Of a DNA stretch of 50,485 nucleotides, positions 34,807-48,970 are shown in pieces (the first letter of the stretch is position 1; every line of letters begins with the position of its first letter). Source of the DNA: DASXRU01 sp036506395 (GTDB lineage: Bacteria > Acidobacteriota > Blastocatellia > Pyrinomonadales > Pyrinomonadaceae). The stretch spans positions 1 to 50,485 of the forward strand of contig DASXRU010000146.1 of assembly GCA_036506395.1 (NCBI GenBank), read 5' to 3'. The position numbers and the translations under genes are program-made. The notes beneath the pieces are model-generated. The model did no database searches, was not told the DNA's origin, and saw only the letters and a list, made by a program, of their open reading frames with translations.

Positions 34807-35960
34807 GGATATTAATTACAAACAACTCTCTTGCCTCACGTGCTGGTTCAGAGCTCTACGTAAGGGATCTGGCGATTGGGTTACTCAACCGCGGCCATTC
34901 ACCTATTGCGTACAGCACCAGGCTGGGAGAAGTGGCAGAGGAAATCCGAGCCGCCACAGTTCCGGTCATTGCTGATCTGGACGCGATGGCGTCGCCGCCT
35001 GATGTAATTCATGGGCAACATCACCTGGAAACGATGACGGCACTCTTGCGCTTTCCTGGCGTCCCGGCGATCTACTTTTGCCATGGATGGATTCCATGGC
35101 AAGAACTTCCGCCGCGATTTCCACGGATCCTTCGCTATGTCGCCGTGGACCATGTATGTCGAGATCGGATGGTTTTCGAGCGAGCCATTCCTGAAGACCG
35201 CACCCGCGTATTACTCAACTTTATCGATCTCGAACGGTTCAAATCTCGCGGGCCGCTTCCTCTTCGTCCGCGCCGCGCCGTCGTTCTCAGCAACAATGCC
35301 ACCGAACAGAACTCATTGGCGGTCATTCGAGAAGCCTGTGCCCGGAAAGGCATCGCGCTCGATGTTTTTGGAAAGTGTTCTGGCAACGTTTGCGCCGAAC
35401 CAGAAGCTGTGTTGGGAAATTACGATATAGCCTTTGCCAAAGGACGATCGGCACTGGAAGCGCTGGCCACAGGAGCAGCGGTCATCTTGTGCGACCCCAG
35501 AGGGGTTGGACCTATGGTCACAACAGGCAATTTGGATCGCCTCCGCCCGCTCAATTTTGGGATTCGGACGTTACAGGAGCCTGTAGACATCGAGATTCTT
35601 TGCCGCGAGATCGCCCGCTATGACCCGGCAGATGCCGCTGAGGTTTCGCGATGTGTTCGTACAACCGCCGGTCGCGACGCAGTACTCGATGAGCTACTCT
35701 CCATCTACCAGGAGGTTATCGAAGAACACAATCGCACAGCCGATGGCGATATTATTGCTGAGCAGCGGGCCGCGGCTTCGTACCTGCGTGAGCTTTCCGG
35801 CGGATTAGCGGAGAGGGAACTCGAACTGGATAAGCTCTTCGACTCAAGAGGAGCGCGTTTGCTTTCCCGTTACGGAGCGCTAAAGCATAAGATTCTATTG
35901 CCCGCCTACAATCATCTGGGCGCCTTGCTCAGACTGCGACTGCAAAGCCGGAAGACATAG
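34803..35960 (+). CDS. GT-B (family 4-like) glycosyltransferase
   Basis: 385 residues from a TTG start at 34803. That start overlaps the upstream stop by four bases and gives the expected N-terminus MRILITNNSLASRAGSELYV; an ATG at 34767 would add residues inside the upstream gene. Seen: VIHGQHHLETMTALLRFPGVPAIYFCHGW, RVLLNFIDLERFKSR, then the RPRRAVVLSN-type start of the second Rossmann domain and AFAKGRSALEALATGAAVILCD, equivalent to the donor-binding E.......G.PV block. The C-terminus is helical and charged. A surface-glycan role is inferred from the neighbouring PIG-L-like and methyltransferase genes. Confidence 0.86.
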   Translation: MRILITNNSLASRAGSELYVRDLAIGLLNRGHSPIAYSTRLGEVAEEIRAATVPVIADLDAMASPPDVIHGQHHLETMTALLRFPGVPAIYFCHGWIPWQELPPRFPRILRYVAVDHVCRDRMVFERAIPEDRTRVLLNFIDLERFKSRGPLPLRPRRAVVLSNNATEQNSLAVIREACARKGIALDVFGKCSGNVCAEPEAVLGNYDIAFAKGRSALEALATGAAVILCDPRGVGPMVTTGNLDRLRPLNFGIRTLQEPVDIEILCREIARYDPADAAEVSRCVRTTAGRDAVLDELLSIYQEVIEEHNRTADGDIIAEQRAAASYLRELSGGLAERELELDKLFDSRGARLLSRYGALKHKILLPAYNHLGALLRLRLQSRKT

Positions 35961-35966
35961 GTTTCA

Positions 35967-36638
35967 ATGGGCCGGCTGGCGCAATTCAAATCCGTCTTTA
36001 AAAGAATGGCGAAGCCTTCGCCGTCCATGAGAGATATTTTCTCCGATATCTATGAGCGGAGAGTTTGGGGCGACGGTGAATCAGTGTCGGGGCCGGGTTC
36101 AAGCGTGGCCCGTACGTCGGTTTTCAGAGATGAGGTCGCCGCGCTCTTGAAAGGAATCAAGGCTGAAAGGTTGTTGGACGCTGCCTGCGGAGACTTCAAT
36201 TGGCTGAAAGAAATAAGGCTGGATTCGGTATATTACACCGGGGTGGATATCGTCACGGACATCGTCCTCAGGAATCAGCAGGCATACGGCAATAGCACCC
36301 GCACCTTCGTTAATCTTGACATAACCAGAGACGTGCTTCCCCGGGCCGATGTGATTCTCTGCCGGGACACTCTCGTGCATTTCTCTGTGGCGGATATCGT
36401 CGCGGCAATTCAGAACTTCAAGAAGAGCGGATCCAGCTATCTGCTAACGACTACCTTTACTTCCTTTGGCGAAAACACCGATATCCGCACCGGTGACTGG
36501 CGGCAGATAAATTTGCAAATCAGTCCGTTTGACTTTCCTCAGCCACTGACATCAATTGACGAGAAATGCGATCACTCCGGAGGAGTTTTCATTAACAAGC
36601 GGCTGGCCTTGTGGGCGCTTGAGGATATTCGCTTGTGA
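35967..36638 (+). CDS. SAM-dependent methyltransferase (class I)
   Basis: 223 residues. The SAM-binding motif I is RLLDAACGDFNWLKEI, followed by YYTGVDIVTDIVLRN (motif with acidic residue), FVNLDITRDVLPRADVILCRDTLVHFS and SSYLLTTTF. This order is that of small-molecule or sugar methyltransferases. It starts 6 bp after the glycosyltransferase, so is co-transcribed; it may methylate a glycan product. The first 30 residues are basic and not part of the core fold. Confidence 0.88.
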   Translation: MGRLAQFKSVFKRMAKPSPSMRDIFSDIYERRVWGDGESVSGPGSSVARTSVFRDEVAALLKGIKAERLLDAACGDFNWLKEIRLDSVYYTGVDIVTDIVLRNQQAYGNSTRTFVNLDITRDVLPRADVILCRDTLVHFSVADIVAAIQNFKKSGSSYLLTTTFTSFGENTDIRTGDWRQINLQISPFDFPQPLTSIDEKCDHSGGVFINKRLALWALEDIRL

Positions 36639-36689
36639 GGGAGCTCCCCTTATCAATCGGACCGTGGTCTTATGATCGCGCAGGGCGCG

Positions 36690-36830
36690 CGGAAGCTGGA
36701 AACCGGTCGCTGTATGGAGCGCACCGGCAAAGCGAAGCGGCGACGGCGCTTTGGATGAATTCCTTGCAGGGACAAAACCAAAGCGGGGTCGCGCTGCGCT
36801 TGCCCCCGCACTCCAAAAAGCTGAGTGGAA
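36690..36830. repeat. Palindrome-containing gap, family I
   Basis: AAAGCGAAGCGGCGACGGCG, then CTTTGG, and CCAAAGCGGGGTCGCGCTGC, then GCTTGCCCCCGC, form imperfect stems. The gap lies between the convergent methyltransferase and the secreted hypothetical gene. An 86-codon ORF crossing it is not credible. Confidence 0.5.
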
Positions 36831-36836
36831 GGCGCC

Positions 36837-37559
36837 CTATGGACAGTTCTTGGCCGGTTTATAACCAGCCTTTTGCGCCTCGTCAATGTTTTTGAAAACT
36901 ATCCGGTTCGCAATGCTGACGTCATTCACACCAGGGCAATCCGGGGGATAGTAAAGCCTGGTGTGCTGGTCGCCAATGATGAGCGATTGAGCAGCTTCAG
37001 CTTCCTCTTCCGCGTTCGCAGCTTCTTCCATCCGGCTCGTTAAAGCCTGCTCAGCGGTGGTGTCCGTTATGCGAATACTGGGACTCCCGGCCACCATCGA
37101 GACAAAGAGTTCAACGCCCTGGCAGGTAATCTGCTGTCCCCGCCCCTTCACTTGCCACGTCGGCGGCAGATTCATTGCTTTGCTGAAACCAACAATAAAG
37201 TCGTCCAGCTTTTGCCACTTGAACGAGCTGTCATAGCCCAGCCACAGTTCCATCAACCGGCCATCCAGAAAACTAAGCGAGACAGTGCGCACGCCTTCGA
37301 AGCTGGCCTTGTCAAATTTCGGATCAAAGTCAGGGTTGATGCTTGTCTTGGAGAGACTGAATTGATTGGCGGGTCCAAATACGACCGGGGGCACCCGTGC
37401 TTTTACCTGGTCCATGGTCATGCCCAGACGAAAGCCGCGCAGTTCCGCGGCCGCGGGCCACTGTTCGAGTTTAAGTGTGCACGTTGTTTCCTGTGCGGCT
37501 ACGCCGGCTGCGGAAATCAACACGAGTAGAAGCAAAGCTGAAGTGGTCTTGAGATTCAT
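36837..37559 (-). CDS. Secreted hypothetical protein with Ada-like Cys motif at C-terminus
   Basis: 240 residues. The signal peptide ends GVAAQ (about residue 23). The middle (LRGFRLGMTMDQVKAR...VSLSFLDGRLMELWLGYD) has the beta-alpha-beta look of small periplasmic proteins that start with GMT..QV. The last 45 residues (GDQHTRLYYPPDCPGVNDVS, then NRIVFKNIDEAQKAGYKPAKNCP) resemble the metal-binding Ada-type motif T..Y..P.C......N...F....EA..AGY.P...C. I do not recognise a function. It is monocistronic and convergent with the methyltransferase. Confidence 0.8.
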   Translation of the reverse strand: MNLKTTSALLLLVLISAAGVAAQETTCTLKLEQWPAAAELRGFRLGMTMDQVKARVPPVVFGPANQFSLSKTSINPDFDPKFDKASFEGVRTVSLSFLDGRLMELWLGYDSSFKWQKLDDFIVGFSKAMNLPPTWQVKGRGQQITCQGVELFVSMVAGSPSIRITDTTAEQALTSRMEEAANAEEEAEAAQSLIIGDQHTRLYYPPDCPGVNDVSIANRIVFKNIDEAQKAGYKPAKNCP

Positions 37560-37591
37560 CGCGATCAGAAATGGCCGAAGCTGGACGAATA

Positions 37592-37996
37592 CTATTTCGC
37601 GGATAGTAGTTTCTCTATTAATTTTCCCAGCGCCGCTGGCTCGAAGGGGGTCGAAACATAGTCAGTGCTTCCCGCCTCCAGCGCCGCCGTTCGATACTCA
37701 TCCGCAGTATAGGCAGACACGGTGACTATGGGCACGTGGCGCAGTGATTCATGCTGGCGCATGCGACGGGTTGCGGCCAGCCCATCCATGCCCGGCATCT
37801 CGACATCCATGATGATTAAATCCGGCGCCTCGCGCAAAGCAGCCTGGATGGCTTGTTCACCGTCCGCGGCTTCCACTACACGGTATCCTTCTCTCTGGAG
37901 CCAGAACTTCATCATCAGTCGCGTATCCTCAAAATCCTCTACCACCATTATCGTGGGATTCAGGGGCCTGGATTCTTCGGTTTCGCGAGTCATCAT
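37592..37996 (-). CDS. Stand-alone response regulator (REC only)
   Basis: 134 residues. Acidic pocket IMVVEDFEDT (E20, D21), phospho-acceptor D64 in LIIMDVEMPGMDG, and VTVSAYT. The switch lysine position reads STPFEP, so the conserved Lys after the fifth strand (usually KP) is replaced by Thr, which could change phosphorylation behaviour. It is the last gene of the signalling operon, 82 bp after the hybrid kinase. It has no output domain, so it probably signals through partners. Confidence 0.92.
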   Translation of the reverse strand: MMTRETEESRPLNPTIMVVEDFEDTRLMMKFWLQREGYRVVEAADGEQAIQAALREAPDLIIMDVEMPGMDGLAATRRMRQHESLRHVPIVTVSAYTADEYRTAALEAGSTDYVSTPFEPAALGKLIEKLLSAK

Positions 37997-38078
37997 TGAA
38001 GTCTTAGGCCGGCGCCACGAGAAGGCAAGCTAAAACTGGTTAATCTCTGTCACTGTGAATGCGAGCGTCCTACTACTA

Positions 38079-40295
38079 CTAGATTTTGCGCCCCATGGTA
38101 GTGGCGACGGATCGGACTAGCTTTTCAGGATCGACTGGCTTGGCAACATGGAGCTGAAATCCCGCTGCCAGCGCGCGCTCCCGGTCGTCGTTGGTTGCAT
38201 AGGCGGTGAGCGCGACGGCGGGAATTTGCCGGGCCTGTTTCGATCTCGACTTCCTCAATTTCTCGATCAAGCTGTAACCGTCTTCATTCGGCATGCCAAT
38301 GTCACTCACCAGGAGATCCGGTTTCCAATTCCGGACAGCCTTGATTGCCTCAGCTGCCGATTCGCAGCATTTCACTTCGCTTCCGCATCCCGTCAGAATA
38401 GCGGCTAGTAACTCGCAGGTGTCCGGTTCATCATCAACTACCAGAATGCGCAGCTGCTTCAATATGGTGGAAAACCCGACGGGTAATCCCTGATTCTTCA
38501 GCCCATCATTGCGAGCGTTATCTACGGTCCGCGCAGGCGCTGCTGCCGCGCAGGGAAAGCTGACGATAAAAGTGGCGCCCTTGTCTATCCCCTCGCTTTT
38601 GACTTCGATGCTGCCCTGGTGAACTTGAACCAGGTGTTTCACAATGGAGAGCCCTAATCCCAATCCCCCATGTATCCTTGTGGTAGAGCCGTCAGCCTGC
38701 CGAAAGCGGTCAAAAATGTAGGGCAGGAACTCCGGACTTATACCGATACCTGAGTCGCTAACGGAAATGTTGACCCGCTGACCTCGACGCTTTGCCTGGA
38801 CGCGAACCTGCCCTTCTTGCGGCGTGAACTTGACGGCATTGCTGAAAAGATTCCAGAAGATCTGCTGCAAACGGTTTGCATCGCCGGGAACTGAACAGCC
38901 TCCCGATTCCATCTGGGTTTCGAACTTGATGGCTTTTGCCTCGAACGCAGGGCGAACCGAATCGATTGCAGCTTGAATCACCGAGCCGAGATCAACTGAT
39001 TCAGGTTCGATTTGGAGTTTGCCTGTTATGATGCGCGAAACGTCGAGTAAATCATCGATCAACTGCGACTGCGCCCGCGCGTTGCGTTCAATAGTTTCAT
39101 AAGCCCGAGACATCTGAGGCTTGTCGAGTTTTCCCGAGCGGACCAGATGACTCCACCCGAGAATGGCCGATAGCGGAGTTCGCAGCTCATGGGAAAGCGT
39201 GGCCAGGAATTCATCTTTGGTGCGATTTGCGTGCTCCGCTTCGGCTCGCGCCGCCCGCTCGCTCAACAACAGTTGCGCGCGTTCCTCCTCGGCTTGTTTC
39301 CGCTCTGCTATTTCCGACTGCAACTCGCTGGCATGTAGCTGGGCGTCACTGTAAAGCCGCGCATTCTCGTGAGCGATAGCAACCTGAGTCGCAAGCGTTG
39401 CGGCCAGCCGCTCATCGGCCTCAGTGAAGTCGTTAGCATTGACCTTGTTGAGCAAATAAATCCAACCCCTGACTTTGCTTGCCGACAAAATCGGAGCGCC
39501 TAGAAATGAATGCACGACCTTCGAGTTTTTCCTCCTGGGGTGCAGTAAATCGTCAGATTCATTCAACCGCAGCGGACGGCCTTTGATTGTTAGATCTTTC
39601 AAAGCACGCTCCGCGGACTTGGGAACTGTGGTCCTGTAACCTGTGGCGCTATCTTCATTCCAGGCGCAGCTAAAGAAATAGCTCAGTGTCTCGCCGTCGC
39701 CATTCATAACACCGACGCCCGCCTCTTCCGCCTCAACAATTTGCCTGGCTGAGCGGCAGAAATTCTCTAACACTCGCGATGGGTCATGTTCCGCGGCCAA
39801 CTTGTGACCGAGGTCGATAAGCATATTGAGCCGGGCCAGGTTTGCGTTCTCCAGCTCGAGGTTCTTTTCCTTGAGCAACTGGGCCTGACGTTCTATCTCC
39901 TGAGTCTTCTTGAATAACTCGACAAACACCGCGACCTTTGATCGCAGGATGTCCGGCTCGATTGGCTTAACAATGTAATCAACTGCGCCCAGGGAGTAGC
40001 CCCGGCTCAAGTGGCGCCCACCAGTGCTGTCGGCGGTTAGAAAGATAATGGGTATATTGCGTGATCTGTCCCGGCCCCTGATCATCTCGGCGGTTTCCAA
40101 TCCATCGAGGCCGGGCATGTAAACGTCCATCAGAATCACAGCAACTTCGTTATCGAGTAGATACCGCAGAGCGTCGTCGCCGGAAGCGGCGCTTACAAGA
40201 TTTCTCTCCGGGCCCTGCAGGATTGCCTCAAGCGCCAACAGGTTTGTTGGGCTGTCGTCAACCATCAGGATATTGATCTGTGATTCAGATTCCAT
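38079..40295 (-). CDS. REC-GAF-HisKA-HATPase-REC hybrid histidine kinase
   Basis: 738 residues, no membrane helix. Domains in order: receiver (about 8-125, D57 in ILMDVYMPGLDG); short coiled coil; GAF (about 165-315); coiled coil; HisKA with DEFLATLSHELRTPLSAI (H369); HATPase_c with the N-box NRLQQIFWNLFSNAVKFT, G1 SDSGIGI and G2 GGLGLGLSIVKHLV; and a C-terminal receiver (about 612-735, VSDIGMPNEDG). An N-terminal receiver suggests it is itself a phosphorylation target, for example of the large multi-HAMP kinase in the same operon. Its start overlaps the end of cheB by 11 bp. Confidence 0.95.
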   Translation of the reverse strand: MESESQINILMVDDSPTNLLALEAILQGPERNLVSAASGDDALRYLLDNEVAVILMDVYMPGLDGLETAEMIRGRDRSRNIPIIFLTADSTGGRHLSRGYSLGAVDYIVKPIEPDILRSKVAVFVELFKKTQEIERQAQLLKEKNLELENANLARLNMLIDLGHKLAAEHDPSRVLENFCRSARQIVEAEEAGVGVMNGDGETLSYFFSCAWNEDSATGYRTTVPKSAERALKDLTIKGRPLRLNESDDLLHPRRKNSKVVHSFLGAPILSASKVRGWIYLLNKVNANDFTEADERLAATLATQVAIAHENARLYSDAQLHASELQSEIAERKQAEEERAQLLLSERAARAEAEHANRTKDEFLATLSHELRTPLSAILGWSHLVRSGKLDKPQMSRAYETIERNARAQSQLIDDLLDVSRIITGKLQIEPESVDLGSVIQAAIDSVRPAFEAKAIKFETQMESGGCSVPGDANRLQQIFWNLFSNAVKFTPQEGQVRVQAKRRGQRVNISVSDSGIGISPEFLPYIFDRFRQADGSTTRIHGGLGLGLSIVKHLVQVHQGSIEVKSEGIDKGATFIVSFPCAAAAPARTVDNARNDGLKNQGLPVGFSTILKQLRILVVDDEPDTCELLAAILTGCGSEVKCCESAAEAIKAVRNWKPDLLVSDIGMPNEDGYSLIEKLRKSRSKQARQIPAVALTAYATNDDRERALAAGFQLHVAKPVDPEKLVRSVATTMGRKI

Positions 40296-40905
40296 AGTGC
40301 TCGGTAATCGACCCGCGTCCCGGCGCAGGTAGGCCGCCTTGGGTGGAGTTACTCAGTTCATTGAGACATGGTGCGATTTCCTGCAAGGGCAAAACCCAAT
40401 CCACTTCGGACAGGTCAATGGCCGCCTGAGGCATCTCTGCGCAAGTGGCGGAAGCAGGCTCCTGGACCAGTGTTAGTCCGCCCCGCGCCTTTATCTTCGC
40501 CAGGCCACGCGCTCCATCGCGGTTCGCGCCCGTCAGGATCACTCCGATGACGCCCTTCTCGTATTCGTCCGCCACCGACTCAAAGAGCACGTCTATCGAC
40601 GGCCGCGCAAAAGTCACCGGCGGATCGGTTGACAGGGCAAAGCTTCGCTTCTCAATCAGCAAATGATAATCACGAGGCGCCAGGTACGCGTGGCCGGGCA
40701 GCACCGCTTCTTTGTCTTCCGGTTCCCTGACCGGCAAGCTGCTGCTGCGGGCTAAGTATTCACACAGGCCGATGTCGGAATCATTTCCCCGGTGCTGCAC
40801 CATGACCACAGGCAAAGGAAATCCGGGCGGCAATCCGGAAAGCAAACTCTGCAAGGCCTTCAGCCCGCCGACGGAAGCGCCCACGACAACGATCTCGAAT
40901 GCCAC
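40285..40905 (-). CDS. cheB: CheB-type protein-glutamate methylesterase (catalytic domain only)
   Basis: 206 residues covering only the methylesterase domain, without the N-terminal receiver of classical CheB. The catalytic triad is visible: S11 in VVVGASVGGLKAL, H38 in VMVQHRGND, and D130 in GVILTGANRDGARGL (family: TGMGNDGA). RPSIDVLFESVA is also typical. It would remove methyl groups from, or deamidate, Glu/Gln residues on a receptor-like coiled coil. No MCP gene is near; the partner could be the multi-HAMP kinase. cheR ends one base before this gene's ATG, so the pair is tightly coupled. Confidence 0.94.
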   Translation of the reverse strand: MAFEIVVVGASVGGLKALQSLLSGLPPGFPLPVVMVQHRGNDSDIGLCEYLARSSSLPVREPEDKEAVLPGHAYLAPRDYHLLIEKRSFALSTDPPVTFARPSIDVLFESVADEYEKGVIGVILTGANRDGARGLAKIKARGGLTLVQEPASATCAEMPQAAIDLSEVDWVLPLQEIAPCLNELSNSTQGGLPAPGRGSITEHYGI

Positions 40906-41741
40906 CTACTTTACCTTTCGATAGAGTTTGTCATTCTCATTGATGTGCTCATAGAACTCGGCCCGCGGCGTAAATTTCAAACTCTCTTTGTTGCCCAGCC
41001 CAAAGACTCCAAACATGCTCAAGCTGTCGTAGAGCAGATTGTGAACGCGCGCCTGAAGATCTTTGTTGAAATAGATCATGACGTTGCGGCACAGGATCAC
41101 CTGGAATTCGTTGAAGGAACCGTCCGTAGCAAGATTGTGCTCGGAAAAGACTACGTTGTTTCTCAGCGCCGAGCTGAAAATCACGTTGTCGTACTGCGCG
41201 GTGTAATAGTCAGAAAACTCATGCTTGCCGCCACCCTGATGGTAGTTGTTAGTGTAGTCTCTCATCGCCGCCAGGGGAAAGATTCCATCGCGCGCCCTCC
41301 GCAAGACGGCCTGGCTAATGTCGGTAGCGTAGATGCGGCACTTTGGGTAAAGGCTTTCCTCCTGCAGCAGGATCGCCAGCGAGTAAACCTCTTCGCCGGT
41401 AGAACAGCCTGCTATCCAAACCTGGACCGTCGGATAAGTCCTCAGCAGCGGCACAACTTTCCTGCGGAATGTCAGGTAGAAGCTGGGATCTCGAAACATG
41501 GCGGTGGCATGCACCGAAAGACCCAACAGGAGACGCTCCAGGCAGGCGGCATCGTGCAAGACCCGGTTCTGAAGGGCCGACACTGTCTCAAGTTTCTCCG
41601 TCCGCATCAGCTCAAGTATTCGCCGCTTTATCGAAGCGCGCGAATAGTCACGGAAATCAAAGCCATGGACACGGTAGAGCCCATCGAGCAACAATTCGAT
41701 CTCGATGTCCTGCAGCTCATTTACCTGGGCCACGGCTGTGC

Positions 41742-41745
<4 letters not shown>
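40906..41745 (-). CDS. cheR: CheR-type chemoreceptor methyltransferase
   Basis: 279 residues, the usual CheR length. An N-terminal helical domain (about 12-75; YRVHGFDFRDYSRASIKRRI) is followed by the SAM fold: TAMFRDPSFYLTFR, VWIAGCSTGEEVYSLAILL (motif I), the KCRIYATDISQAVLRRARDG segment and LCRNVMIYFNKDLQ. It transfers methyl from SAM to glutamates. Its ATG overlaps the stop of the upstream hybrid kinase (ATGA), a sign of coupled expression. With cheB it forms a methylation pair but without CheA, CheW or MCP. Confidence 0.96.
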
Positions 41746-47570
<5,825 letters not shown>

Positions 47571-47868
47571 CGTTTTCCTTTCGAGTTTGCTTTCGAATCT
47601 GAGCGAGGCAGGTCCGGAGTAGCTAGCCCGATGGCCGGGCCGATACATTTCTACTGCGCAAATATAGTTCTAAACCGCAAGAAGAGACTCAGCACGGTCG
47701 TCGACCATGTGGAGTGAAACCGGGGGGACTCTGTAATGCCTAAGGGTAAGCAAAACCTCGAGCCTTGGGGGGTTCAGGCTGTCCAGTATTTATACCTAGC
47801 TTGCAGGAATATGTAAACCCTTTACATGAGGTTTGGAGGGCATTCGCTTCGGAAGTTCTTGAGTTAAA

Positions 47869-47945
<77 letters not shown>

Positions 47946-48028
47946 ACTGAGGGATGACAAGATAGCATAGACGCGACGAGGCTTGGCAAGTTCGCGGTAC
48001 TGATGCAGCTTAGGTCTCAAGCTTCGCG

Positions 48029-48163
48029 TATTACTGGGAGCGCGGGCGCCCTCGCCCGCAATGAGCACGAAGCGCGAAGAATGACGAACGCTACGGTCTT
48101 CTATGTTTGGAAAAGTTCGCACCTGCAGCAGAATGCGGGCGAGGGCGCCCGCGCTCCCAGTAA
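48029..48163. repeat. Long palindrome, family C copy 2
   Basis: The arms TATTACTGGGAGCGCGGGCG and CGCCCGCGCTCCCAGTAA are the same as in the copy at 14853-14983, with a different loop of about 75 bp. It is preceded by TACTGATGCAG near 48000. Confidence 0.92.
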
Positions 48164-48240
48164 AGCCGAGCCTCCAAGTTCGAAACTGATTAATATGCAA
48201 GTTTGTTGATCGGGAGGGTAGTGTCCTGATTTAAGGAGAA

Positions 48241-48316
48241 GTAAACGATCCACTAAATCACTAAAGAACAGTAAACTTTCTTCGTGAAATTTGGTGTGAA
48301 TTCGTGGATCGTTTTT
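48241..48316. repeat. Inverted repeat AAACGATCCAC...GTGGATCGTTT
   Basis: Perfect 11-bp arms at 48243-48253 and 48304-48314, with secondary TAAATCACTAAAG-type pairing inside and a T-run after the right arm. AT-rich, single copy here. It could act as a terminator. Confidence 0.65.
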
Positions 48317-48362
48317 ATCAACTGACGAGCAAAAGCGCTAGACCTCAAAATAAGCAATAGGT

Positions 48363-48490
48363 GCGGTCCCATGAGGTCGGTACCACCACGCGGTAGCGGG
48401 TGGGTTCTGGAATGGGACATAGGCCGATTGAGCATAAATGCGACGCACCCACCCGCTACCGCGTGGTGGTACTGACCTCACCGGGACCGC
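48363..48490. repeat. Long palindrome, family B copy 2
   Basis: GCGGTCCCATGAGGTCGGTA, then CCACCACGCGGTAGCGGGTGGGT, pairs with ACCCACCCGCTACCGCGTGG, then TGGTACTGACCTCACCGGGACCGC, over a loop of about 35 bp. It is a full copy like the one at 14721-14833. Confidence 0.92.
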
Positions 48491-48654
48491 TTGTTGTACT
48501 AAGGGCAGGGGTCAAACCGCATCAGTACGCGCTGCTGAGGTGGCAGCAAGCGGTTGCCAGACTCAATACTTAATTAATCGCCGCGCAAAGCATTTTCTGT
48601 TATAGAGTGAGGCCGTATCCGCTCGCTGTACTGACCGTGTGGGAATTCCGGTTC

Positions 48655-48870
48655 TCAGCGCCACAGGCGCGAAATGGAATAGCCCAGGGCAACGCCCTGG
48701 GTAAGCCTCCAAGAATTTTGGAAGTGCTGAAGGCGCGAAATAGGGAGTGGCGACCGAAGACATAGTAGTTGTGCTGCCTTCAACATCATTTCGCGCCTTC
48801 AGCGCTAAGGAGGTTCAAGCGCTCACCTGGGCCGATGGCCCAGGCTTTCACATTTCGCGCCTTTGGCGCT
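48655..48870. repeat. Compound palindromic repeat, family A copy 3
   Basis: The same unit order as the copies at 2217 and 12221: CAGCGCCACAGGCGCGAAAT, CCCAGGGCAACGCCCTGGG, GCTGAAGGCGCGAAATAG / CATTTCGCGCCTTCAGCGC, CCTGGGCC..GGCCCAGG, and CATTTCGCGCCTTTGGCGCT. The loops differ from the other copies. Confidence 0.88.
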
Positions 48871-48970
48871 GAACCCATAGTTTTCACGAGGTCGCTACCG
48901 CTCGCTGTTCCCCAAGCAACGGGGCGCAATCAAATTGAATATGATTCGAATACCTAATCGGAGTTTAGCT

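Noticed and set aside
36635..36895. 86-codon plus ORF overlapping the methyltransferase stop
   Set aside because: It runs through a palindromic gap into the antisense of the secreted hypothetical gene, with no motif and no separate ribosome site.
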